Assembly (NCBI RefSeq): GCF_937960835.1
Contig: NZ_CALGPC010000013.1
Span: 124,001-188,000, forward strand
Reading direction: 5' to 3'
DNA from: an uncultured Ferrovibrio sp.
GTDB lineage: Bacteria; Pseudomonadota; Alphaproteobacteria; Ferrovibrionales; Ferrovibrionaceae
Length of the DNA: 64,000 bases
A model generated the notes under the pieces. It saw only the letters and a program-made list of their open reading frames with translations. It ran no database searches and had not been told where the DNA came from. A program made the position numbers and the translations under genes. Below, piece by piece: positions 25,230-34,075 of the stretch (positions are counted from its first letter, which is position 1; each line of letters begins with the position of its first letter).

Positions 25230-27286
25230 TCAGAATTCCTGCCAGTCTTCCGCTTCCTCAGCCTTCACGGCGGCGGAACCGGTCTGCTTCAGCGCCGTCA
25301 CCGTCTTCGGCTTGGCCGCCGCAGCCGGTGCGCGGCTGACCGTATTGGCAGGCCGCAGGGCGGAGGTCGACGCCGACAGCTGGCCGATCTTGAAGAAGCC
25401 GACCAGATCGCTGAGCTGGCTGGACTGCTGCGCCAGCGACTGCGCCGCCGCCGAGGTCTGCTCGACCAGGGCGCCGTTGCGCTGGGTGGTTTCATCCATC
25501 TGGCCCACGGCGGTGTTGATCTGCTCCAGACCCGTGGCCTGTTCGCGGCTGGCTGCCGTGATCTCGGCCACGATATCGGAGACCTTCTTCACCGCGCCGA
25601 CAATGTCGGCCAGGCTGTTGCCGGCCTGGCTGACCAGCTGGCCGCCTTCGCGGACCTGGCCGTTCGACTCGGTGATCAGCGTCTTGATCTCCTTCGACGC
25701 ATTGGCCGAGCGCTGCGCCAGTGCCCGCACTTCCTGTGCCACCACCGCAAAGCCCTTGCCGGCCTCACCCGCACGTGCGGCCTCAACACTTGCATTGAGC
25801 GCCAGCAGGTTGGTCTGGAAGGCGATCTCGTCGATCAGGCCGACGATGTCGCTGATCTTGCTGGCCGAGCCTTCGATGCGGCCCATCGCATTGACCACCT
25901 CGTTCATCACCGAGCCGCCCTTGTCGGCGGCATCGCGAGCCACCAGGGCGAGCTGGTTGGCGGCGGCGGCATTGTCGGCATTCTGCTTCACCGTCGTGGT
26001 GATCTCATGCATCGACGCCGCCGTCTCCTCGATCGAGGCCGCCTGGCTTTCGGTGCGCTGCGCCAGGTCCTGGCTGCCGGCCGAGATCTCGCCCGCCGCG
26101 TCCTTCACGGCACGCGCGCTCTCGTTCAGCTTGCCGGCGATGTCGCGCAGCTTGGCCGCCATCGCGTTGACACTGTCCTTCAGCGTGCCGAACACGCCCT
26201 GATACTCGCCGCGGATCGAGTTGGTCAGGTCGCCCTGCGCCATCGCCGCCGTGACCTGCGCGGTCTCGTTGGTCATCTTCTGCAGCATCGCGGTCAGGCC
26301 GTTCAGGCGCTGGCTGATCGCCAGCAGGAAACCTTCCTTGCCGTTCTCGTCGATCCGCATCGACAGGTCGCCGTCGACCGCCTTCTCGCAGAGCGCGGAG
26401 ATCTCCTCGATCGCCTTGCGCTCGCGCGCCTCGCGGGCGCTGCGCTGCTCTTCGGCCACGCGGCGCTGCTCGGCGATCTCGGCCTCGGCCTTCTCGCGGG
26501 CAATCATGTTGTCCTTGAAGACCTGCACCGCACGGCCCATCTCGCCGATCTCGTCCTTGCGATCCAGGCCGAACACCTCGGCCTTCACGTCGCCGCTGGC
26601 CAGGATCTTCATGCCCTCAGACAGCCTGTTGATCGGACGTGTCAGCGTGAAGATCGAGATGCAGAAGCCGGTAATCAGGGCCAGCACGATAATGCCAATG
26701 GACAGCACGATCAGAAGCATGAGCTGCTCATCGTAGAATTCCGCAAGTTCAGCCTGAACCCGCTTGCCTTCTGCATCGTTGCGGGCAACCGCCTCGTCCA
26801 GCTCGCGGTCGACAGTGACGCGAAGATCACGCACTTCAGGACGATCGGCATAAGCACGCGCCGCAGCCATGCCCTCGGCTTGCGCCAGACGCGCGATTTC
26901 GCGGCGCTGCTGCACGAAGGTCTGCAGCCGCTGCTTGCGTCCCTGGAAAGCCGCCAGCCGATCTGCCGGCTGACTGGCTTCATACAGGGGGATGATCTTC
27001 TCGAGATCGCTTGCGACTTCGTTCAGACCGTCGATGGCGGATTTCATTTCGTCCGGCACTGCGCGAGAAAAATGGCGCGCATCCGGCTCACCGATTCGGC
27101 AACTTCCATATTGGCCATCAGGGCATAGGTTGCCCGCGCGTCCATGCTACGCAGTGAATCGACACCTTCTTCGTAGGTCCGCAACGCATTGATTCCCAGC
27201 AGCGCAACAGTCGCCAGCCCTAGGGATCCGAGGATAAGCACGCTTATGATGCGAAAACCAATCTTCACATTCGATAGGAAGTTCAC
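25230..27286 (-). pseudogene. Methyl-accepting chemotaxis protein interrupted by a frameshift
   Basis: Two frames together make one receptor. The GTG at 27286 (ribosome site AAGGAG) starts MNFLSNVKIGFRIISVLILG with TM1, and this frame runs to a stop at 27044. The rest (periplasmic four-helix bundle, TM2 LLIVLSIGIIVLALITGFCI, HAMP, second HAMP-like stretch, signalling hairpin with VVAQEVRALAQRSANASKEI, C-terminus EDWQEF) continues in the next frame from about 27060. Adding one T to the five-T run (plus-strand A at 27068-27072) restores a 685-residue protein reading MRAIFSRAVPDEMKS across the join. The terminal DWQEF fits the xWxxF pentapeptide that tethers CheR/CheB. Either a real loss-of-function, phase-variation-like indel, or a homopolymer sequencing error. 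The 3' part remains intact and under normal codon use. Confidence 0.8.
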
Positions 27287-27657
27287 TGGTAGACTCCTTC
27301 GTAGGACATCGTTTCTCGATGGGTTTAGGGAGCAAACGATCGCCCGAGGAATCCGCAGACAACCCTTTTTCGACTTTCAACCCAGCCTGTCAGCGGGATG
27401 CACAGTATTTCCACTCACGCGCTAGCGCAGCTTAACTTCCGATAACGGTATTTCGGTATGAATGCTGCGATTCCAGACCCGATGCGAAAAGAAAACCCGC
27501 GATCAGCACAGGCTGATCGCGGGCTTAGTCATTTTGGAGGAAACGCACGATAACAGGGAGAGGAAAGTACTGAAATCAGGAACGCACGCACTTTACGCTG
27601 TCAGAAAACGCCACGCACTTTGATCACTCTTACGCTGGTACTGGTACGCTAAAAAAC
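27287..27657. other. 371-base intergenic region upstream of the chemoreceptor
   Basis: Contains the receptor ribosome site, a terminator for the GAF gene (27487-27523), and between 27560 and 27640 two copies of CACGCACTTT about 35 bases apart. No gene supported. Confidence 0.6.
27487..27523 (-). terminator. Terminator of the GAF-protein gene
   Basis: 12-base-pair stem (CCCGCGATCAGC / GCTGATCGCGGG, 27496-27523) with an ACAG loop, followed in the minus direction by TTTTCTTTT (27487-27495). It ends leftward transcription from 27658. Confidence 0.85.
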
Positions 27658-28350
27658 TCAATGATCCTTTCGATCCCCGGCAGAGGGCTCCCATTCGTCT
27701 ATGTCGAGATCGGCCGCCGGTGTCGGCTCCGGCAGACGGATTTCCGCTTCGGGCGGGCTCTGCAGCCATTTCAGATCCAGCGGCCGCGAACCCGGCAGGG
27801 TGATGTCTTCGGGCGAAGACCGCAGGAACGATGCCAGGGCGGACAGTTCCTCGGCTGCATATTCACGGCATTCGCGGCGGATCGTCGAAGCCAGGATCTG
27901 CGCCATCTTGCGCAGAAGGACGAGGTCGCGCTCACCCCACTCGCTGCTGTCGGCTGCGCGCTCGCAGCGGAAAACAGCGGTGGGGATATTCGTGTCGTCG
28001 ACGATCAGCAGATCGATCTGGCGGCAGGTCTCACCGCTTTCCGCAGCCTGGCCCGGCTCCGCATCCAGGCTAGGCGCCTCTTCGGTCATCATCGAGGTAA
28101 TGCCGGCGCGGGCTGCCTTGATGTAGGCTTCGGTAGCAGCCTGGGGGATGATGGCGCCCTGGCGCTGGATCCGCCCCTCGATGCCGTCGATCAGGTGCTG
28201 GCAGACCATGTCGCCATTGTCCTGGAAGAACCAGACGCTGGCACGCATCGCCGCGGTGACATCCAGAGCATCTATGCACATTGCCTCGCAGAGTTCTGCG
28301 ATGCCCTCCGCACCGACGCCATACAACGCTGCTTCCTGGGTCCTGAGCAT
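27658..28350 (-). CDS. GAF-domain-like sensory protein, orphan
   Basis: 230 residues from the ATG at 28350 (MLRTQEAALYGVGAEGIAEL). The GGAGGAG ribosome site overlaps an ATG at 28362, so the shorter start is preferred. The middle has a GAF-type plan ending SEWGERDLVLLRKMAQILAS TIRRE (in two pieces), typical of the last GAF helix, preceded by IDLLIVDDTNIPTAVFRCER. The C-terminal ~50 residues are proline- and acid-rich. No kinase, cyclase or HTH is attached. Ligand and partner unknown. Lies between the chemoreceptor and purA with its own terminator. Confidence 0.6.
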   Translation of the reverse strand: MLRTQEAALYGVGAEGIAELCEAMCIDALDVTAAMRASVWFFQDNGDMVCQHLIDGIEGRIQRQGAIIPQAATEAYIKAARAGITSMMTEEAPSLDAEPGQAAESGETCRQIDLLIVDDTNIPTAVFRCERAADSSEWGERDLVLLRKMAQILASTIRRECREYAAEELSALASFLRSSPEDITLPGSRPLDLKWLQSPPEAEIRLPEPTPAADLDIDEWEPSAGDRKDH

Positions 28351-28460
28351 GTGCTCCTCCATCGGCGGCTGCCGATAGGAGCAATCTAAACCTTGGGCAG
28401 GCCAGTAAAAGTTACCGCTCGATAAGGTGGCATTACTTTTCGATAAGCAGCGCGCAAAGC

Positions 28461-28499
28461 AAAAAAACCCGCTCCGGCATCGCCGGAGCGGGCCTTTTC
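28461..28499. terminator. Terminator of purA (bidirectional)
   Basis: 11-base-pair stem (CCCGCTCCGGC / GCCGGAGCGGG, 28468-28492) with a 3-base loop. The minus side is followed by seven T (28461-28467 complement); the plus side has CTTTTCT. Confidence 0.9.
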
Positions 28500-28522
28500 T
28501 CACGCCGCCTGACGAAGCGGCC

Positions 28523-29815
28523 TTAGTCTTCGAAAGGATCCTTCATCAGGATGGTATCGTCCCGCTCGGGCGAGGTGGAAAGCAGCGCTACCGGCGCACC
28601 GATCAGTTCCTCGATGCGGCGGACATATTTCACGGCAGTGGCCGGCAGATCAACCCAAGACCGCGCCCCTTGCGTGCTTTCGCTCCAGCCTTCCAGCGTC
28701 TCATAGACCGGCTTGGCGGCAGCCTGATCCGCCATCGCGGCCGGGAAGTAGTCCAGCGTCTTGCCGTTCACTTCATAGCCGACGCAGATCTTGATCTCCT
28801 TCAGGCCGTCCAGCACGTCGAGCTTGGTGAGCGCGATGCCATGGATGCCGTTCAGCTTCACCGTCTGGCGCACCAGCACCGCGTCGAACCAGCCGCAGCG
28901 CCGCTTGCGTCCGGTGACGACGCCGAATTCCTTGCCCTTCTCGCCCAGCCACTGGCCGATATCGTCGGTCAGTTCGGTCGGGAACGGGCCTTCGCCGACG
29001 CGTGTGGTGTAGGCTTTCACGATGCCCAGGATATAGCCGAGCGATCCCGGACCAAGGCCGGAGCCGGCCGCCGCCGATCCCGCCATGGTGTTTGATGAAG
29101 TCACATAAGGATAGGTACCGTGATCGACATCGAGCAGCGAGCCTTGCGCGCCTTCGAACAAAATGCGCTTGCCGGTACGGCGCGCTTCGTCCAGTTCATG
29201 CCAGACCGGCGCCGCATAAGGCAGTACCTGCGGTGCGATTTCTTCCAGCTGCTTGAGCAGTGCCGCACGGTCGACCGGATCGGCACCGAAGCCGCGGCGC
29301 AGGGCATTGTGATGCGCCAGCAGGCCATCCACCTTGCGGCCCAGCATCGTCTTGTCGGCCAGGTCGCAGACGCGGATCGCGCGGCGGCCCACCTTGTCTT
29401 CATAAGCCGGACCGATGCCGCGCCGCGTGGTACCGATCTTCACGCCCTCGGTCGCATCCTCGCGCAGGCCGTCCAGCTCGCGATGCAGCGGCAGGATCAG
29501 GACGGCATTGTCAGCCACCTTCAGGTTGGCAGGGCTGATATCGACGCCCTGGCCGCGCAGCTTTTCGATTTCGGCGATCAGCGCCCAGGGGTCCACCACC
29601 ACGCCGTTGCCGATTACCGACAGCTTGCCTTTGCGGACGATGCCCGACGGCAGCAGCGACAGTTTGTAGGTGTTGCCGCCGATCACCAGGGTATGGCCGG
29701 CATTATGGCCGCCCTGGAACCGCACCACCACATCGGCGCGCAGGCTCAGCCAGTCGACGATCTTGCCCTTGCCTTCATCGCCCCACTGGGCGCCGACCAC
29801 CACCACATTGCTCAT
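28523..29815 (-). CDS. purA: Adenylosuccinate synthetase
   Basis: 430 residues. Canonical start MSNVVVVGAQWGDEGKGKIV (GDEGKGK P-loop), FQGGHNAGHTLV, GTTRRGIGPAYEDK, and GVVTGRKRRCGWFDAV near the C-terminus. Catalyses GTP-dependent conversion of IMP and aspartate to adenylosuccinate in AMP synthesis. Ribosome site AGAGGA. Downstream of hisZ on the same strand, an arrangement common in alphaproteobacteria. Confidence 0.98.
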   Translation of the reverse strand: MSNVVVVGAQWGDEGKGKIVDWLSLRADVVVRFQGGHNAGHTLVIGGNTYKLSLLPSGIVRKGKLSVIGNGVVVDPWALIAEIEKLRGQGVDISPANLKVADNAVLILPLHRELDGLREDATEGVKIGTTRRGIGPAYEDKVGRRAIRVCDLADKTMLGRKVDGLLAHHNALRRGFGADPVDRAALLKQLEEIAPQVLPYAAPVWHELDEARRTGKRILFEGAQGSLLDVDHGTYPYVTSSNTMAGSAAAGSGLGPGSLGYILGIVKAYTTRVGEGPFPTELTDDIGQWLGEKGKEFGVVTGRKRRCGWFDAVLVRQTVKLNGIHGIALTKLDVLDGLKEIKICVGYEVNGKTLDYFPAAMADQAAAKPVYETLEGWSESTQGARSWVDLPATAVKYVRRIEELIGAPVALLSTSPERDDTILMKDPFED

Positions 29816-29899
29816 GTCAAACGTCCTCTACGAAATTCCGCACGCATCCCGTCTCTCTCCCGCCCGCAGGAGATGGTGACGGAAGAGCGAGGGCTTTTT

Positions 29900-31087
29900 T
29901 TACGTTGCCTGAACGGCCTTGCCGTCCCACCAATGACTGCAGCCTGCGGCCTTGGCCGCCTTCCTGATGTCGCCCTCTTCCTTCTGCAGCGCGGCCCAGG
30001 TGTTGTGCCCCTCGCGCCGCAGCTTCGCGCCCTGGGAGCGCGGCGTGCCGAAGGGGAGATAGACCAGTTCCTGCGGCGGCTGCGGCGGCAGGGCGCGCAT
30101 GACGCTGTCGAGATATAGCGTGAAGCCCGTCGCCGGCTCGCCCGCCGGCGTCACGTAACGGCCGCCGCGGCCGAGTTCGCCGCGCACATTGCGCGCGAAC
30201 AGGGTGAAGGAAATCCCCATGTGATACTCAAATCCGCGGAATTCGCCGGGATCGAGCGTGACCAGAAGATCGGGCGCGGCTTCGCTGACCTCGCGCACCA
30301 GCGCATCCAGATCGGCAACGATCTGCGCGGCTTCAGCCGGCAGTTTAAGCGCCTTCAGGCCATCCACGGCGGCGCGGGCCGGACCGGCCAGTTCGAGCAG
30401 CTTCAGCAAGGTCGGCGCGGCATTGCCGCCAACCTGCTTCAACTCAGCCGCATCCTTGCGGTCCAGGGCACGGCGGGCGGCACGGGCCTGCTTGGCTTCC
30501 AGCCCCATCGCCTCCATGATCGCCGGCGCCAGCAGAGGCTGCGTGATATCGAGCGACAGCCCCGGCACACCCAGCACCGCCACAGCTTCCGCCGCCAGCA
30601 CGGCAACCTCGACATCGGCTGCCAGCGCATCGGAACCGATCAACTCGAAACCGGCCTGGGCGAATTGCCGTTCGGGACGCAGCTGGCTGCCGCGCACGCG
30701 CAGGACCTGTCCGGCATAGGCAACGCGCAACGGCCGCACGGCATCGCGCAGGCGCGTCGCCGCGATGCGGGCCACCTGCAGCGTGATGTCGTTGCGCAGC
30801 GCCATCATGCGCTGCGACACCGGGTCCATGACGCGGAACATCTGGCTGGCGAGATCCTGTCCCGACCCGGCGAGCAGGGTTTCCTCGAACTCGATCAGGG
30901 GGGGCTTGACGCGCGCATAGCCGTGACGCCGGAAGCTGGCGAGCAGGCTTTCGCTGGCCTGCGCTTCCCATTCCGCGCGCGGCGGCAGCACATCGCGCAG
31001 GCCAGCCGGCAGCAATCCGGCCGCGGGCGTGAGGCCGGTTTCGCTGTCCGGGCTTTCGCTACGCATGCTGCGTCCGCGCGGTGGCAT
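29900..31087 (-). CDS. hisZ: ATP phosphoribosyltransferase regulatory subunit HisZ
   Basis: 395 residues, histidyl-tRNA-synthetase-like fold without the tRNA-binding domain. Class II motifs: AGLLPAGLRDVLPP, YARVKPPLIEFEETLLAGSG, and the motif 2 arginine in VLRVRGSQLRPERQFAQAG. HisZ forms the active complex with short-form HisG in the first step of histidine synthesis and carries the histidine feedback site. No hisG is in the window. Start at 31087 chosen for the AAGGA ribosome site; an internal ATG at 31066 is possible. Ends 84 bases before purA. Confidence 0.92.
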   Translation of the reverse strand: MPPRGRSMRSESPDSETGLTPAAGLLPAGLRDVLPPRAEWEAQASESLLASFRRHGYARVKPPLIEFEETLLAGSGQDLASQMFRVMDPVSQRMMALRNDITLQVARIAATRLRDAVRPLRVAYAGQVLRVRGSQLRPERQFAQAGFELIGSDALAADVEVAVLAAEAVAVLGVPGLSLDITQPLLAPAIMEAMGLEAKQARAARRALDRKDAAELKQVGGNAAPTLLKLLELAGPARAAVDGLKALKLPAEAAQIVADLDALVREVSEAAPDLLVTLDPGEFRGFEYHMGISFTLFARNVRGELGRGGRYVTPAGEPATGFTLYLDSVMRALPPQPPQELVYLPFGTPRSQGAKLRREGHNTWAALQKEEGDIRKAAKAAGCSHWWDGKAVQAT

Positions 31088-31099
31088 CGCTGCTGGTCC

Positions 31100-31876
31100 T
31101 TACTTGTGCTTGAAAACCGGTTTGCGCTTCTCGGCGAAGGCAGCCATGCCTTCCTTCTGATCCATCGTCGCGAAGGTCGAGTGGAAGACGCGGCGTTCGA
31201 ACTTGATGCCCTCGGCCAGCGTCGTCTCATAGGCGCGGTTGACCGCTTCCTTGGCGATCATGACGATCGGCTGCGACAATTCGCAAATGCGGTTCGCCAC
31301 CTTGAACGCTTCCTCCAGCAGCTGATCCTTCGGGATCACGCGGCTGACAAGGCCGGAGCGTTCGGCTTCCTCGGCATCCATCATGCGGCCGGTGAGGCAC
31401 ATTTCCATCGCCTTCGACTTGCCGACGAAACGCGTCAGACGCTGCGTGCCGCCGGAGCCGGGAATGGTACCCAGATTGATCTCAGGCTGGCCGAACTTGG
31501 CGTTATCGGCGGCGAGAATGAAGTCGCACATCATCGCCAGTTCGCAGCCGCCGCCCAAAGCATAGCCCGCCACCGCCGCAATCACCGGCTTGCGGCATCT
31601 AGCGACGCGCTCCCAGTCGCGGGTGATGAAGTCTTCCTTGAAGACGTCCATGTAGTTCTTCGGCTGCATCTCCTTGATATCGGCACCGGCGGCAAAGGCT
31701 TTTTCCGACCCGGTGATGATGATGCAGCCGATCGCATCGTCGGCTTCGAAAGCATCCAGCGCCTTGCCCATCTCCTGCATCAGCTGGGTATTCAGCGCAT
31801 TCAAGGCCTGGGGCCGGTTGAGCGTGATCAGGCCGACGGGGCCGCGCGTCTCCACCAGGATGTTCTCGTACGCCAT
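31100..31876 (-). CDS. Enoyl-CoA hydratase (crotonase family)
   Basis: 258 residues from the ATG at 31876 with an AGAGGAAG ribosome site. The longer upstream frame overlaps the neighbouring gene and is rejected. Shows the oxyanion-hole stretch KAFAAGADIKEM, and both catalytic glutamates: GYALGGGCELAMMCD and FGQPEINLGTIPGSGGTQRL. This matches short-chain enoyl-CoA hydratase closely, so it should hydrate trans-2-enoyl-CoA in fatty acid or related degradation. Lies 12 bases before hisZ but is metabolically unrelated. Confidence 0.93.
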   Translation of the reverse strand: MAYENILVETRGPVGLITLNRPQALNALNTQLMQEMGKALDAFEADDAIGCIIITGSEKAFAAGADIKEMQPKNYMDVFKEDFITRDWERVARCRKPVIAAVAGYALGGGCELAMMCDFILAADNAKFGQPEINLGTIPGSGGTQRLTRFVGKSKAMEMCLTGRMMDAEEAERSGLVSRVIPKDQLLEEAFKVANRICELSQPIVMIAKEAVNRAYETTLAEGIKFERRVFHSTFATMDQKEGMAAFAEKRKPVFKHK

Positions 31877-31901
31877 GACGGGCTTCCTCTTCGCTTGGAT
31901 T

Positions 31902-32291
31902 TTATGGGTTGGGTAACAGCTCGAACCGCACGGTGACACCCGCGCCGTTGCGAGCAGTGATTGCGATCCGCAGCTGCTCGGCCTCGCGGCGGTACTGCTC
32001 GGGCCCGACCGGCTTCCAGCCAAGCTGCGGCAGGGTCGCCGCATAGAATTGGCGCACCGCCGCAGCCGTGACCGTGCCCTTGGCCTCGGTACTGGCGATC
32101 CGGCCCGACGGCTTGTCGAAGACCGTTGCCGCCTCCGGGTTCTCGGTAAGGCCGGGCATCAGCGGGACATCTTCCGCGATCGACAGAAAAGCCCCGCCAG
32201 CATGGGTATTTAGGCTTGCACAAGTCCCTGCCAGCGCCATCAGGGCGGCCAGCATGAGGCTGCGGAAACGACTCCAGCCGGGGCTGAACAT
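31902..32291 (-). CDS. Secreted small protein of unknown function
   Basis: 129 residues. N-terminal signal peptide (FRSLMLAALMALAGTCASLN, cleavage likely after THA at ~31) and a mature part of ~100 residues with FYAATLPQLGWKPVGPEQYR and ITARNGAGVTVRFEL. Similar short periplasmic proteins occur beside enoyl-CoA hydratase genes in Rhodospirillales, but I recognise no named family. Ends 25 bases before the hydratase start, so probably co-transcribed. The 136 bases upstream to mutM hold nothing identifiable. Confidence 0.6.
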   Translation of the reverse strand: MFSPGWSRFRSLMLAALMALAGTCASLNTHAGGAFLSIAEDVPLMPGLTENPEAATVFDKPSGRIASTEAKGTVTAAAVRQFYAATLPQLGWKPVGPEQYRREAEQLRIAITARNGAGVTVRFELLPNP

Positions 32292-32427
32292 GGCCGGGAC
32301 TTTGGCAGTTTGAGGTCAGTTTTGGAAGGCCCTGCCCCCAGATTCGTGATCCCCCGGTCCGGCCGGGGTATCCCTTTGAAATACGAGGGCAAGCGATCCG
32401 CAGATCGCCTCCGCAATGGCGGCGGCG

Positions 32428-33252
32428 TCATTTCTGGCAGGAACCGCAGTAGAAGGTCGACCGTCCGGACTGCACGATCCGCTTCACCGGCCGGCCGCAG
32501 ACCGTGCAGGGCTGGCCCTCCCGGTCATAGACCCGGAAACGGGTCTGGAAGTAACCCAGCTCGCCGTCAGATTGCACATAGTCGCGCAAGGATGAGCCGC
32601 CGGCCGCCACCGCCTCGCGGAGCACCGCCTTGATCGCCGGGACGAGCTTGTCCAGGCGCTGCGGACTGACGGTGCCGGCCAGCCGCTTGGGACTGATCCC
32701 GGCGCGGAACAGCGCCTCGCAGACATAGATGTTGCCCAGGCCGGCCACCACGGTCTGATCCAGCAGGGCGGCCTTCATCGGGGTTTTCTTGCCCATCAGC
32801 GCCAGGTGCAGCACGGCGGGCGTGAATTCGTCGGCAAGCGGCTCAGGCCCGAGGCCGGCGAGCAGCTTATGATCTGCGAGCTTGGCGGCTGGAAACAGGT
32901 CCATCATGCCAAAGCGGCGGGCGTCGTTGAAGGTAACCGCCCAGCCCTCTTCGGTGGCGAAAATCACATGATCATGGGGGCCGATATCGTTGGGCCAGGC
33001 CGGCCGCATCACCATGCGGCCCGACATGCCGAGATGGATCAGCCAGACAAGATCGCCTTCCAGCCGGATCAGAATATATTTTGCCCGCCGCTCCAACGCC
33101 TCGACCCGGCGGCCGCGGATGGTTTTGGCGAAATCCTTCGGCAGAGGAAACCGCAAGTCGGGGCGGCGCGCCTCGATACGAACGATTCGCCGGCCTTCCA
33201 GTTTTAGCGCCAGCCCGCGGCGCGTGGTTTCCACTTCGGGCAGTTCGGGCAT
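32428..33252 (-). CDS. mutM: Formamidopyrimidine-DNA glycosylase MutM/Fpg
   Basis: 274 residues. Catalytic N-terminus MPELPEVETTRRGL (Pro nucleophile P1 after Met removal, Glu E2), the helix-two-turn-helix region VVAGLGNIYVCEALFRAGIS, and a C-terminal zinc finger with CTVCGRP and YCGSCQK. Removes 8-oxoguanine and cleaves the abasic site. Full length. Divergent from ubiE with 63 bases between starts, as often seen in alphaproteobacteria. The ribosome site is weak. Confidence 0.97.
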   Translation of the reverse strand: MPELPEVETTRRGLALKLEGRRIVRIEARRPDLRFPLPKDFAKTIRGRRVEALERRAKYILIRLEGDLVWLIHLGMSGRMVMRPAWPNDIGPHDHVIFATEEGWAVTFNDARRFGMMDLFPAAKLADHKLLAGLGPEPLADEFTPAVLHLALMGKKTPMKAALLDQTVVAGLGNIYVCEALFRAGISPKRLAGTVSPQRLDKLVPAIKAVLREAVAAGGSSLRDYVQSDGELGYFQTRFRVYDREGQPCTVCGRPVKRIVQSGRSTFYCGSCQK

Positions 33253-33315
33253 CGCCCTGTCTATACCGTGGCGGGGCGGTTTCGGCTATGGTCAATGCCA
33301 TATGAGCGGATTGTC

Positions 33316-34056
33316 ATGAGCAACGATACCCATTTCGGTTTTCGGACCGTCCCCGAGAGCGAAAAGGCGCGGCTGGTGCGCGGCGTCTTCGAATCGGTGG
33401 CCAGCCGTTACGACCTGATGAACGACCTGATGTCCGGCGGCGTGCACCGGCTGTGGAAGGCGCAGATGGTCGATTGGCTGAATCCGCGCGGGCCGATCCG
33501 GGTCCTGGACGTTGCCGGCGGCACTGGCGATATCGCATTCCGCATCATGGATCGCGCGCCGCAAGCCGACATCATCGTGGCCGATATCAATCCGGCCATG
33601 CTGGAGCAGGGGAGGAACCGCGCCATCGACCAGGGCCGGCTGCGGCGCCTCGCCTGGGCCTGCATGGATGCGGAAAAGCTGGCGCTGCCCGACCGCTCGG
33701 TGGATGCCTATACGATTGCCTTCGGCATCCGCAACGTCACCCATATCGACATCGCCCTGAAGGAAGCCTATCGCGTGCTGAAGCCCGGCGGGCGCTTCCT
33801 GTGCCTGGAATTCTCTTCCGTGCGGCATCCGGCGCTGGCCTCGCTCTATGACGCCTACAGCTTCAATATCCTGCCGAAGCTGGGCGCCATTGTTGCCAAC
33901 GACGAAGACTCCTACCGCTATCTGGTGGAAAGCATCCGGCGCTTTCCCAATCAGGAAAATTTTGCGGCCATGATTGCCGAGGCCGGGTTCCAGAATATCC
34001 AGGTGCGCAACCTCACGGGCGGCATTGCCGCTCTTCATTCCGCTCGGCGCATATGA
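33316..34056 (+). CDS. ubiE: Ubiquinone/menaquinone methyltransferase UbiE
   Basis: 246 residues from the ATG at 33316 (MSNDTHFGFRTVPESEKARL). An earlier in-frame ATG at 33268 gives unlikely residues. The UbiE signature is complete: VFESVASRYDLMNDLMSGGV, VLDVAGGTGDIAFRI (SAM motif I), YTIAFGIRNVTHID and FLCLEFSSV. C-methylation step of ubiquinone synthesis. The next gene is ubiB, the usual partner. Confidence 0.97.
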   Translation: MSNDTHFGFRTVPESEKARLVRGVFESVASRYDLMNDLMSGGVHRLWKAQMVDWLNPRGPIRVLDVAGGTGDIAFRIMDRAPQADIIVADINPAMLEQGRNRAIDQGRLRRLAWACMDAEKLALPDRSVDAYTIAFGIRNVTHIDIALKEAYRVLKPGGRFLCLEFSSVRHPALASLYDAYSFNILPKLGAIVANDEDSYRYLVESIRRFPNQENFAAMIAEAGFQNIQVRNLTGGIAALHSARRI

Positions 34057-34075
34057 TGCAATTCCCTGTAAGCCC

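Noticed and set aside
27044..27075. Programmed -1 ribosomal frameshift in the chemoreceptor
   Set aside because: The T-run is not in X XXY YYZ register with the reading frame and no downstream pseudoknot or stem is evident. An indel or sequencing error is simpler.
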